NCBI RefSeq assembly: GCF_036323735.1
Contig: NC_086034.1
Location: forward strand, 43,289,439-43,353,438
DNA length: 64,000 bases
Origin: Rattus norvegicus
Taxonomy: Eukaryota > Chordata > Mammalia > Rodentia > Muridae
Reading direction: 5' to 3'
Shown here: positions 32,089-43,295 of the stretch, in pieces
Layout: each line of letters starts with the position of its first letter
Numbering within the stretch: position 1 is the stretch's first letter
Translations under genes and position numbers: made by a program
The notes under the pieces: model-generated
What the model saw: the letters and a program-made list of their open reading frames with translations, nothing else
Databases searched by the model: none
Told to the model about the DNA's origin: nothing

Positions 32089-33210
32089 ATGGCGAGAGGC
32101 AAGCACAGGAAACCAAGCAACAGAAACCAAGACTACATGGCATAATCGGAGCCCAATTCTTCCACCAAAGCAAACACGGAATATCCAAACACACCAGAAA
32201 AGCAAGATCTAGTTTCAAAGTCATATTTGATCATGATGCTGGAGGACTTCAAGAAAGACGTGAAGAACTCCCTTAGAGAACAAGTAGAAGCTTACACAGA
32301 GGAATTGCAAAATTGCCTGAAAGAATTCCAGGAAATCATAAATAAACAAGTAGAAGCCCATAGAGAGGAGTCACAAAAATCCTTGAAAGAATTCCAGGAA
32401 AACACAATCAAACAGTTGAAGGAATTAAAAATGGAAATAGAAGAAATCAAGAAAGAACACATGGAAACAACCCTGGATATAGAAAACCAAAAGAAGAGAC
32501 AAGGAGCTGTAGATACGTGCTTCACCAACAGAATGCAAGAGATGGAAGAGAGAATCTCAGAAGCAGAAGATTCCATAGAAATCATTGACTCAACTGTCAA
32601 AGATAATGTAAAGCAGAAAAAGCTACTGGTCCAAAACATACAGGAAATCCAGGACACAATGAGAAGATCAAACCTAAGGATAATAGGTATAAAAGAGAGT
32701 GAAGACTCCCAGCTCACAGGACCAGTAAATATCTTCAACAAAATCATAGAAGAAAACTTCCCTAACCTAAAAAAAGAGATACCCATAGGCATACAAGAAG
32801 CCTACAGAACTCCAAATAGATTGGACCAGAAAAGAAACACCTCCTGTCACATAATAGTCAAAACACCAAACGCACAAAATAAAGAAAGAGTATTAAAAGC
32901 AGTAAGGGAAAAAGGTCAAGTAACATATAAAGGCAGACCTATCAGAATCACACCAGACTTTTCGCCAGAAACTATGAAGGCCAGAAGATCCTGGACAGAT
33001 GTCATACAGAACCTAAGAGAACACAAATGCCAGCCCAGGTTACTGTAACCTGCAAAACTCTCAATTAACATAGATGGAGAAACCAAGATATTCCATGACA
33101 AAACCAAATTTACACAATACCTTTCTACAAATCCAGCATTACAAAGGATAATAAATGGTAAAGCCCAACATAAAGAGGCAAGCTATACCATAGAAGAAAC
33201 AAGAAACTAA
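32089..33210 (+). pseudogene. L1 ORF1, copy 3 (two in-frame stops)
   Basis: The frame from the ATG at 32089 (MARGKHRKPSNRN) to TAA at 33208-33210 is 1122 bases, exactly the length in copy 1. It has two nonsense codons and no frameshift: TAA at codon 19 (32143-32145) and TAA at codon 320 (33046-33048), where copy 1 has a tyrosine codon. Between them lie the coiled coil with two 22-residue units, RRSNLRIIGIKESED and RPIRITPDFSPETMKARRSW. Translation could in principle restart at the in-frame ATG at 32233 or just before, but the codon 320 stop would remove the last 54 residues. Confidence 0.92.
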
Positions 33211-33269
33211 TCGTCTTGGCAACAAAACAAAGAGAAGAAAATCACACAAACATAACCTCGCATCCAAAC

Positions 33270-36200
33270 ATGAATATAACAGGAAGCAATAATCACTATT
33301 CCTAAATATCTCTCAACATCAATGGCCTCAACTCCCCAATAAAAAGACATAGATTAACAAACTGGATACGCAACGAGGACCCTGCATTCTGCTGCCTACA
33401 GGAAACACACCTCAGAGACAAAGACAGACACTACCTCAGAGTGAAAGGCTGGAAAACAACGTTCCAAGCAAATGGTCTGAAGAAGCAAGCTGGAGTAGCC
33501 ATTCTAATATCAAATAAAATCAATTTTCAACTAAAAGTCATCAAAAAAGATATGGAAGGACACTTCATATTCATCAAAGGAAAAATCCAACAAGATGAAC
33601 TCTCAATCCTAAATATCTATGCCCCAAATACAAGGGCACCTACATACGTAAAAGAAACCTTACTAAAGCTCAAAACACACATTGCACCTCACACAATAAT
33701 AGTAGGAGGCTTCAACACCCCACTCTCATCAATGGACCGATCATGGAAACAGAAATTAAACAGAGACGTAGACAGACTAAGAGAAGTCATGAGCCAAATG
33801 GACTTAACAGATATTTATAGAATATTCTACCCTAAAGCAAAAGGATATACCTTCTTCTCAGCTCCTCATGGTACTTTCTCCAAAATTGACCATAAAATTG
33901 GTCAAAAAAACGGGCCTCAACAGGTACAGAAAGATAGAAATAATCCCATGCGTGCTATCGGACGACCACGGCCTAAATCTGGTCTTCAATAACAATAAGG
34001 GAAGAATGCCCACAATACGTGGAAATTGAACAATGCTCTACTCAACGATAACCTGGTCAAGGAAAAATAAAGAAAGATATTAAAGACTTTTTAGAATTTA
34101 ATGAAAATGAAGGTACAACATACCCAAACTTATGGGACACAATGAAAGCTGTGCTAAGAGGAAAACTCAGCTCTGAGTGCCTGAAGAAAGAAACAGGAAA
34201 GAGCATATGTCACCAGCGTGACAGCACACCTAAAAGCTCTAGAACAAAAAGAAGCCAATACACCCAGGAGGAGTAGAAGGCAGGAAATAATCAAACTTAG
34301 AGCTGAAATCAACCAAGTAGAAACAAAAAGGACCATAGAAAGAGTCAACAGAACCAAAAGTTGGTTCTTTGAGAAAATCAACAAGATAGGTAAACCCTTA
34401 GCCAGACTAACGAGAGGACACAGAGAGTGTGTCCAAATTAACAAAATCAGAAATGAAAAGGGAGACATAACTACAGATTCAGAGGAAATTCAAAAAATCA
34501 TCAGATATTACTATCAAAGCCTATATTCAAAAAAACTTGAAAATCTGCAGGAAATGGACAAAATCCTAGACAGATACCAGGTAGCGAAGTTGAATCAGAA
34601 ACAGATGAAGCAGTTAAACAACCCCATAACTCCTAAGGAAATAGAAGCAGTCATTAAAGCTCTCCCAACCACAAAGAGCCCAGGTCCTGATGGGTTTATT
34701 GCAGAATTCTATCAGACCTTCATAGAAGACCTCATACCAATACTATCCAAACTATTCCACAAAATTGAAACAGATGGAGCACTACCGAATTCCTACTATG
34801 AAGCCACAATTACTCTTATACCTAAACCACACAAAGACCCAACAAAGAAAGAGAACTTCAGACCAATTTCCCTTATGAATATCGACGCAAAAATACTCAA
34901 CAAAATTCTGGCAAACCGAATCCAAGAACACATCAAAACAGTCATCCACCATGATCAAGTAGGCTTCATCCCAGGCATGCAGGGATGGTTTAATATACGG
35001 AAATCCATCAACGTGATCCATTATATAAACAAACTGAAAGAACAAAACCACATGATCATTTCATTAGATGCTGAGAAAGCATTTGACAAAATTCAACACC
35101 CCTTCATGATAAAAGTCCTGGAAAGGATAGAAATTCAAGGCCCATACCTAAACATAGTAAAAGCCATATACAGCAAACCAGTTGCTAACATTAAACTAAA
35201 TGGAGAGAAACTTGAAGCAATCCCACTAAAATCAGGGACTAGACAAGGCTGCCCACTCTCTCCCTACTTATTCAATATAGTTCTTGGAGTTCTAGCCAGA
35301 GCAATCAGACAACAAAAGGAGATCAAGGGGATACAGATTGGAAAAGAAGAAGTCACAATATCACTATTTGCTGATGATATGATAGTATATTTAAGTGATC
35401 CCAAAAGTTCCACCAGAGAACTACTAAAGCTGATAAACAACTTCAGCAAAGTGGCTGGGTATAAAATTAACTCAAATAAATCAGTAGCCTTCCTCTACAC
35501 AAAAGAGAAACAAGCCGAGAAAGAAATTAGGGAAATGACACCCTTCATAATAGACCCAAATAATATAAAGTACGTCGGTGTGACTTTAACCAAGCAAGTA
35601 AAAGATCTGTACAAAAAGAACTTCAAGACTCTGAAGAAAGAAATTGAAGAAGACCTCAGAAGATGGAAAGATCTCCCATGCTCTCGGATTGGCATGATTA
35701 ATATAGTAAAAATGGCCATTTTACCAAAAGCGATCTACAGATTCAATGCAATTCCCATCAAAATCCCAATCCATTTCTTTAAAGAGTTAGACAGAGCAAT
35801 TTGCAAATTCATCTGGAATAACAAAAAACCCAGGATAGCTAAAACTATCCTCAGCAATAAAAGGACTTCAGGGGGAATCACTATCCCTGAACTCAAGCAG
35901 TATTACAGAGCAATAGTGATAAAAACTGCATGGTATTGGTACAGAGACAGACAGATAGACCAATGGAATAGAATTGAAGACCCAGAAATGAACGCACACA
36001 CCTATAGTCACTTGATTTTTGACAAAGGAGCCAAAACTATCCAATGGAAAAAAGATAGCCTTTTCAGCAAATGGTGCTGGTTCAACTGGAGGTCAACATG
36101 TAGAAGGACGCAGATCGATCCATGCTTATCACACTGCACAAAGCTTAAGTCCATGTGGATCAAGGACCTCCACATCAAACCAGAGACACTCAAACTAATA

Positions 36201-37093
36201 GAAGAAAAACTAAGGAAGCATCTGGAACACATGGGCACTGGAAAAAATTTCCTGAACAAAACACCAATGGCTTATGCTCTAAGATCAAGAATTGACAAAT
36301 GGGATCTCATAAAACTGCAAAGCTTCTGTAAGGCAAAGGACACTGTGGTTAGGACAAAACGGCAACCAACAGATTGGGAAAAGATCTTTAGCAATCCTAC
36401 AACAGATAGAGGCCTTATATCCAAAATATACAAAGAACTCAAGGAGTTAGACTGCAGGGAGACAAATAACCCTATTAAAAAATGGGGTTCAGAGCTAAAC
36501 AAAGAATTCACAGCTGAGGAATGCTGAATGGCTGAGAAACACCTAAAGAAATGTTGAACATCTTTAGTCATAAGGGAAATGCAAATCAAAACAACCCTGA
36601 GATTTCACCTCACACCAGTGAGAATGGCTAAGATCAAAAACTCAGGTGACAGCTAATGCTGGCGAGGATGCGGAGAAAGAGGAACACTCCTCCATTGTTG
36701 GTGGGGTGCAGACTGGTACAACCATTCTGGAAATCAGTCTGGAGGTTCCTCAGAAAATTGGACATTGAACTGCCTGAGGATCCAGCTATACCTCTCTTGG
36801 GCATATACCCAAAAGATGCCCCAACATATAAAAAAGACACATGCTCCATTATATTCATAGCAGCCTTATTTATAATAGCCAGAAGCTGGAAAGAACCCAG
36901 ATGCCCTTCAACAGAGGAATGGATAGAGAAAATGTGGTACATCTACACAATGGAATATTACTCAGCTATCAAAAACAATGACTTTATGAAATTCGTAGGC
37001 AAATGGTTGTAACTGGAAAATATCATCCTGAGTGAGGTAACCCAATCACAGAAAAACACACATGGTATGCACTCATTGATAAGTGGCTATTAG
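33270..37093 (+). pseudogene. L1 ORF2, copy 3 (long open RT segment, disabled endonuclease)
   Basis: It starts with ATG at 33270 (MNITGSNNHYS) and hits a stop at codon 12 (33303-33305, TTA to TAA). The endonuclease frame is then readable, but GDFNTP has become GGFNTP (near 33709) and SDHHG has become SDDHG, so two active-site positions are changed. Small indels lie between about 33905 and 34200. From 34218 to 36527 an uninterrupted 769-codon frame spans the linker (FFEKINKI), the reverse-transcriptase domain (SLDAEKAFDKIQHPF, RQGCPLSPYLF, FADDMIVYLSD at frame residues 384-394) and beyond. It ends at EEC where CGA became TGA. The C-terminal piece 36656-37012 is in another frame. Natural end SGY at 37093. 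Confidence 0.93.
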
Positions 37094-37824
37094 CCCAAAT
37101 GCTTGAATTACCCCAGATGCCTAGAACAAATGAAACTCAAGATGGATGATCAAAATGTGAATGCTTCACTCCTTCTTTAAAAGGGGAACAAGAATACCCT
37201 TGGCAGGGAATAGAGGCAAAGATTAAAAGAGACACAGAAGGAACACCCATTCAGAGCCTGCCCCACATGTGGCCCATGCATATACAGCCATCCAATTAGA
37301 CAAGATGGATGAAGCAAAGAAGTGCAGGCAGACAGGAGCCAGATGTAGATCTCTCCCGAGAGACACAGCCAGAATATAGCAAACACAGAGGCTTATGCCA
37401 GCAGCAAACCACTGAATTGAGAATAGGACCCCCGTTGAAGGAATCAGAGAAAGAACTGGAAGAGCTTGAAGGGGCTCGAGACCCCATATGTACAACAATG
37501 CCAAGCAACCAGAGCTTCCCGGGACTAAACCACTACCTAAAGACTATACATGGACTGACCCTGGACTCAGACCTCATAGATAGCAATGAATATCCTAGTA
37601 AGAGCACCAGAGGAAGGGGAAGCCCTGGGCCCTGCTAAGACTGAACCCCCAGTGAACTAGATTGTTGGGGGGGAGGGCGACAAGGGGGGAGGATGGGGAG
37701 GGGAACACCCATAACGATGGGGAGTGGGGAGGGGGATGTTTGCCCGGAAACCGTGAAAGGGAATAACACTTAAAATGTATATAAGAAATACTCAATTTAA
37801 TAAAAAAAATAAAATAAAAATAAA
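37094..37824 (+). other. L1 3'UTR of copy 3 with G-rich tract and poly(A)
   Basis: A run of G tracts lies at about 37665-37735, including a seven-G run and several four-G runs within 70 bases, suitable for quadruplex folding. The end is taagaaatactcaatttaat followed by A-rich sequence to 37824. Confidence 0.88.
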
Positions 37825-37838
37825 AAAAGGACACTGCC

Positions 37839-39320
37839 ATTGAGACAAAATAGCAACCACCAGATTGGCAAAAGACCCATTCTACATCCAATAGAGTCCT
37901 TATATCCACTATATACAAACAACTCAAGAAGAGAAACTTCAGAGAATCAAATAACCCTGTTAATAATGGGGTACAGAGCTAAACTAAGAATTCTCATCTG
38001 AGGAACATCTAATGGCTGAGAAACACCTAAAGAAATGTTCAACATCCTTACTCATCAGGGAAATGCAAATCAATCCACACTTAGGTTCTATCTCACATTA
38101 GTCAAAATGGCTAAGATCAAAACCCTAGGTTACAACAGTTGCTTGTGCAGATGTGGAGAAATACAGAGACTCTTCCATTTTTGGTGGGATTACAAGCTGT
38201 GCAACCACCCTTGAAATCAGTTTGGAGGTTTCTCAGAAAATTGGACAAAGTACTACCTGAGGACCCTATTATACCTCTCCTGGTCATACCCCTAAAAATG
38301 TTCCTAAAAATGTCCTAAAAAAGGACACATGCTCCCCTATGTTCATAGCAGCCTTATTTATAATAGCCAGAACCTGGAAAGAACACAGATGTCCCTCAAC
38401 AGAGGAATGTACAGAGAAAATGAGGTACATTCACACAATGGAGTACTAGTCAGCTATTAAAAACAATGACTTCATGAAATCCATAGGCAAATGGATGGAA
38501 CTAGAAAATATCTTCCTGAGATAGGTACCTCAATCACAAAAGAACACACATGATATGCACTCACTGATAAGTGGATATTAGCCCAAAATCTTTGAATATC
38601 TAAGAAAAATTCATAGGTGATGTAAACTCAAGAAGGAAGACCAAAGTCTGGATGATTCTTTCCTTCTTAGAAAGGAGAACAAAATACTCATGGGAGGAAA
38701 TACAAGGACAAAGAGTGGAATAGATACTGAAGAAGAGGTCATTCAGAGACTGCCCCAACTGTGAATCCAGCCCAAACATATACAGCCACCAAACCCATAC
38801 AGTATTTCTGATGCCAAGAAGTGCATGCTGATAGGGGGCCGATATAGCTGTCTCCTGAGAGGTTTTACCAGAGCATGACTACTACAGAGGTGGAAGCGCT
38901 AGCAGCCAATGATTGCATTGCGAATGGAGTACCCAATGGAGGAGTTAGAGAAATGATTGAAGGAGCTGAAGGGTTTTGCAACCCCATAAGAACAACAATA
39001 CCAACCAACCAGAGTTCCCAGGGACTAAACCAACATCTAAAGAGTACACATGGACAGACCCATGGCTCCAACTGCATGTGTAGCAGAAGATGGCTTTGTT
39101 GTGCATGAATGGGAGGAGAAGCTCTTGGTCCTTCCAAGGCTAGATGCCCCAGTGTAGGGGAATGCCAGGGTAGGGAGGCGTGAAAGGATGGGTGGATTTG
39201 AGGGAGAGCACCCTAATAGAAACATGGTGAGAGGGGTTGTATAGGGGGGTTATGGACAGGATTCTGGGAAAGGGGATAGCATTTGAAGTATCAATAAAAA
39301 TTCCAATAAAAATTAAATAA
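37839..39320 (+). mobile_element. Older L1, ORF2 C-terminus and 3'UTR (right of copy 3)
   Basis: It continues ORF2 from the interruption (counterpart of KAKDTVVRTK). The Cys-rich region is near 38140, ORF2 ends near 38580, and the 3'UTR includes gatatagctgtctcctgag (38842) and ends with tcaataaaaattccaataaa. It is more diverged than copy 3, with many stops. Together with 31697-31787 this is one 5'-truncated L1. Confidence 0.88.
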
Positions 39321-39904
39321 GCGTGGAGTACTAAGCTAAATAGAGAATTCTAAACTGATGAATTCAAATGATTGAGAAACACTTAGAGATATATTCCACA
39401 TTCTTAGTTATCAGGGAAATGCAAATCAAAATAAATTGAGATTCTACCTCACACCAATCAGAATGGCTAAGATAAAAAACTCAGGTGACAGCAGATGCTG
39501 GCTAATATGTGGAAATAGAGGAGCACTCTTCTATTCCTGGTGTGACTGCAGTTTGGTAAAACCGCTTGTTAATCAGCCTGACAGTTCCTGAGTAAATTGA
39601 AAATAGTTCTACCTGAAGACTCACCTATACCACTACTGGGCCTATACCCCCAAAATGCTCTAACTTATAATAAGGACACATACTCCACTATGCTCATAGC
39701 AGGCTTATTTATAATTATCAGAAAGTGCAAACAGCCTAGGTGTCCCTCTACAGAAGTATGGATGCAGAAAATATGGTACATGTACACAATGGAATACTAT
39801 GAAGCTATTAAAAATAATGACTTCATGAAATGCACAGGCAAATGGATGGAAATAGAAAATACCATCTTGAGTGAGGTAATCTAGATACAAAAGAAAACAC
39901 ATGG
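39321..39904 (+). mobile_element. L1 ORF2 C-terminal fragment, left of a second insertion
   Basis: It begins at gtggagtactaagctaaat, the counterpart of WGSELNKEF, directly after the A-rich end of the preceding L1. It includes a segment from IVLPEDSPIPLLG to LSEVI (39597-39884) and stops at aaaagaaaacacatgg (39889-39904). Its continuation, with the same 16 bases, is at 41066. Confidence 0.82.
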
Positions 39905-41065
39905 CATGGGGACAGGGAGGGAATGGGGGCTTATGGACAGGAAACCAGGAAAGGGAATAACATTTGAAATGTAAGTAAAGAAGTATATCTAATAAAAAAT
40001 GGGGTACAGAGCTAAACAAATCATTCTCAGCAAAGAAATATCAAATGGCTGAAAAGCACCTAAAGAAATGTTCAACATCCTTAGTCAACAGGGAAATGCA
40101 AATCAAATCAACCCTGAGATTCCACATCACACCAGTCAGAATGGCTAAGATAAAAAACTAATTTGACAGCAGATGCTGGTGAGGATGTGGAGAAAGAGGA
40201 ACACTCCTCCATTGTTGGTGGGATTGCAAACTGGTACAACCACTCAAATCAAGAGGTTTCCAGAGGTTCCTCGGAAAATTGGACATTCTACTACCTGAGG
40301 ACCCAGCTATACCCCTCCTGGGCATATAGCCAAAAGATGCTCCAACATACAACAAAGACACAAGCTTCACTGTGTTCATAGAAGCCTTATTTATAGTAGC
40401 CAGAAGCTGGAAAGAACCCAGATGCCCTTCGACGGAGGGATGTATTAAAAAAATGTGGTACATTTACAAAATGGAGTACTATTCAGCTAACAAAAACAAT
40501 GACTTTATGAAATTCATAGGCAAATGCAATGAGCTAGAAAATATCATCCTGGGTGAGGTAACCCAATCACAGAAAAACACACTTGGTATGCACTCATTCA
40601 TAAGTGGATATTAGCCAAAAACCACAAATTACCCAAGATGCAATCCACAGACCACAGGAAGCTCAAGAAGAAGGATGACCAAAATGCGGATGCTCCTGCT
40701 CCTTCTTATAAGGGGAAAATATCCATAGGAGGGAATGTGGGAGCAAAGTTTAGAGCAACGACTGAAGGAATGGCTAATTAGAGCCTACCCCACTTGTGAC
40801 CCATATATATACAACCACCAAAACTAGATAAGAATGATGAATTAAAAAATGCATGCTGAAAGGGACCAAATATAGATCTCTCCTGAGAGACACATCCAGA
40901 GCATGTCCAATACAGAGGTCAATGCTAGCAGCAAACCACTGAACTGAGAACAGGACCCCCTTGGGGGTAATTAGAGGAAGGATTGAAAGGGCTTATGGAC
41001 AGGGAACTGGGAAATGGAATAACATTTAAAATAAAAGTAAAGAAATATATCTAATTATAAAAAAG
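39905..41065 (+). mobile_element. Chimeric L1 insertion with two 3' ends in tandem
   Basis: It is flanked by an exact 16-base repeat, aaaagaaaacacatgg, at 39889-39904 and 41066-41081. The insert has two L1 3' termini. The first is only about 90 bases (39905-39992) and ends in aagtatatctaataaaaaat. It is joined at once to tggggtacagagctaaac, an internal ORF2 point of a second L1, which runs through ORF2 and a shortened 3'UTR to a closely similar terminus, aaatatatctaattataaaa (41042-41061). A readable segment (40372-40614) covers EALFIVARSWKE to HSFISGY. Confidence 0.82.
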
Positions 41066-42160
41066 AAAAGAAAACACATGGTATATACTCATTGATAATT
41101 GGATATTAGCCCAAAACTCACAATGCCTATGGTACAACCCAAAGACCATATGGAGCTTAGAAGGAAGACCAGAGTATGGATGCTTCAGCCCTGCATTGAG
41201 GAGGGAAACATGATGATCCCTAGAATGTAGAGGGAGAGAGGGGCCTGAGAGGGAGAAAGGAGAGGGAGGAAATACAGGGACAGTATCAGGAACTGGAGAA
41301 GATATGAGAGAGGTACAGAGGGTCAGGAAATCAAACAAAATTATGTAGCAGGACAGATGAGGAAATAGGGATAGCCACTGGAGGGTTCCACACACCAAGT
41401 AAACATGAGGCTCCCAGGCCCCAACAGGTATGACTTATCCGAAATGAACACCTCAGTGGAGAGATGTGGCCACCCACCCATTTCAGAGTTTTTGACCCAG
41501 AAATGTTCTTGTCCAAAGGAAGAACAGGGGCAAAAATGGAACAGAGACTGAAGGAAGGGCCATCAGGTGACTGTACCACCTGGGGATCTATCTATCAGGT
41601 CTGCAGACACTACCCCTGACACTCTTGCAATGGTCAAGAGGCACTTGCTGACAGGAAACTGATATGGTGGTTTCTTGGGAGGTACAGCCAGCAATTGATC
41701 AATGCAGATGTGGATGATTGGCGCCTACCATAAGAATGAGCTCAAGGACCTGTGAGGGAGCTGGTCGAACAACTGGAGGAACAGAGGGGAATTTCAACCC
41801 CATAGGAAGAACAATATAATCTGGCCTGAGCACCCAGTGATCCCAGAGACTAGCCAACCAACCAAGAAGTGTACCTGAAGGGATCCAAGACTCCAGATAT
41901 ATGTGTAGTAGAGGATGGCCTTGCCTGATAGCAGTGGGATGGAAGACACTTGGTCGGGGTGAGGTTTGATGCCCCAGCATAAGGGGATGCTGGAGTGGTG
42001 ATACAGGAGAGGGTGGGGTGGGAGGAGCACCCCCACACAGGCAAAGAGGAGCAGTAAGGGTAGACATGGAATGTGGGGTTGGTGGAGGGGTAACCAGGAA
42101 GTGGGATATCATTTGAGATGTAAACAAATAGAATGATTAATAAAAAATAAAATTAAGCAG
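41066..42160 (+). mobile_element. Old L1 3' end and 3'UTR (right of the chimeric insertion)
   Basis: It resumes as tatatactcattgataatt and passes into a 3'UTR with purine-rich sequence (41225-41280) and blocks such as aattatgtagcagga that are shared with 57470-57500. It ends with gagatgtaaacaaatag and AATAAAAAATAAAA near 42140. This 3'UTR type differs from the rat-type copies and looks older. Confidence 0.78.
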
Positions 42161-42179
42161 GTGAAAATAAAAGGGAGTA

Positions 42180-42830
42180 AAAATAAAAAGGAAAAGAGCA
42201 ACGAAGTAAAACCAAACTAAATTGGGTGAATGGTTGTGTGAGAGAGAGAAAGAGGAAGAGAGACAGACAGACAGGCAGATTAACTGAATGAAGAAAGGAG
42301 GACAAATCAGGGCCAATGATCCCAGACATTATAGTCATTAGAGCAAGACCTCAGACATAAGTTTATCCACCCTTACATATGTCTTCTTGAGAGTCCCTGG
42401 AATTCAAGGTTTCAATGATCAGGTGAGCAAAACCTGAGGAAACAATTGGAAGTATGTGGACTGATTTATAAAGATGGTTTTGAGAGATCACAGATAGGAA
42501 GTGAAGGGGAAAGGGATAAGAGAGAAATACAAATGATAGTGAGATAAAGACAGACAGACATAAACAGGCAGAGAGACTGGCAGAGACTCAGCCAAAACAA
42601 AAGGGAATCCATGGGTAACCCACAAAGTAAAATAGTAGTGACCCAATTTCAACCCTGCAAAATGCAAAGGTATGGCTTGGCTGTTGTTCTGTCACCTGTG
42701 TGGACAGCTGCCTACAACCAGCTTATGGGAAGAAGGAAGGAATTAGGAGTGATGGAATGGCTACCAGCAAGTTGATGGTGCAGGTGTGGGAGCTCTAACA
42801 TCCAGGTCTACCTATTGTAGTAGAAAATAA
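42180..42830. repeat. Unit C: diverged inverted copy of units A/B
   Basis: Read on the plus strand, it matches the reverse complement of unit B in order: aaaccaaactaaatt, gatagtgagataaagacagacagac, atgcaaaggtatggctt, gggaagaaggaaggaatta, and cagcaagttg. It is much more diverged than A and B are from each other. It contains the counterpart of the B-specific segment that A lacks, so A probably lost it. An imperfect GA/CAGA tract lies at about 42235-42285. Confidence 0.6.
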
Positions 42831-43295
42831 TTTGGGTTTCTACTCCACTTTTGATCATCTAGTTACAAGTTAAAGGATACAAAACCTTTATGTTTATAAT
42901 AAGCCTTAATAGCCCTACAGTTCGGCAGGTATCAGCCCTCTAAGCTATTTTGTCTTATTTCTCTATCAGTAACTCCAAGGTATGTTTTGCCAATTTCTAC
43001 CTGGTTTGCTCTTACTCTAATTGGCCAGCCCTCATAGACATGTTTTCCCAATTCATTCTGTCTTCTCCTCTCTTATCTCCCTGCTATCTCTGGTGGTCAC
43101 TGCTCAGACCCTAAGGCTGGCAACTGAATTTCCCCCTACCTCTCATTTGCCCAAATGTAGGCTGTAGGCATCTTTATTGACCAATCAGGGATAACATAAG
43201 GGACAAGGTTACATAACCTCAGTTGGTGGAAGTGAGGAGCTCCTTGTCCCTGAGGCAACCAGGGCCAATATTTATCATTACAATATATAGCAACA
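42817..43295. mobile_element. Possible rodent LTR
   Basis: The segment begins tgtagtagaaaata and ends atatagcaaca (TG...CA). On the minus strand it has a CCAAT-like element next to AATAAA (reverse of tctttattgaccaatcagg near 43170), an LTR-like arrangement. The family is not identified, the orientation is unsure and no TSD is evident. Confidence 0.35.

Larger units (their letters stand above)
31788..37824 (+). mobile_element. Rat-type LINE-1, copy 3 (best preserved)
   Basis: The element is about 6.0 kb: partial 5'UTR (31788-32088), ORF1 (32089-33210), a 59-base spacer, ORF2 (33270-37093), 3'UTR with G-rich tract and an A-rich tail (from about 37797). An exact 14-base TSD, aaaaggacactgcc, flanks it (31774-31787 and 37825-37838) and defines both ends. 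The 5'UTR lacks about the first 400 bases present in copy 1. It is inserted into an older L1 in the same orientation. Confidence 0.96.

Noticed and set aside
34218..36527. 769-codon frame considered as a functional host gene
   Set aside because: It is the L1 ORF2 linker and reverse-transcriptase region inside an element bounded by a TSD and poly(A), with stops and shifts on both sides.
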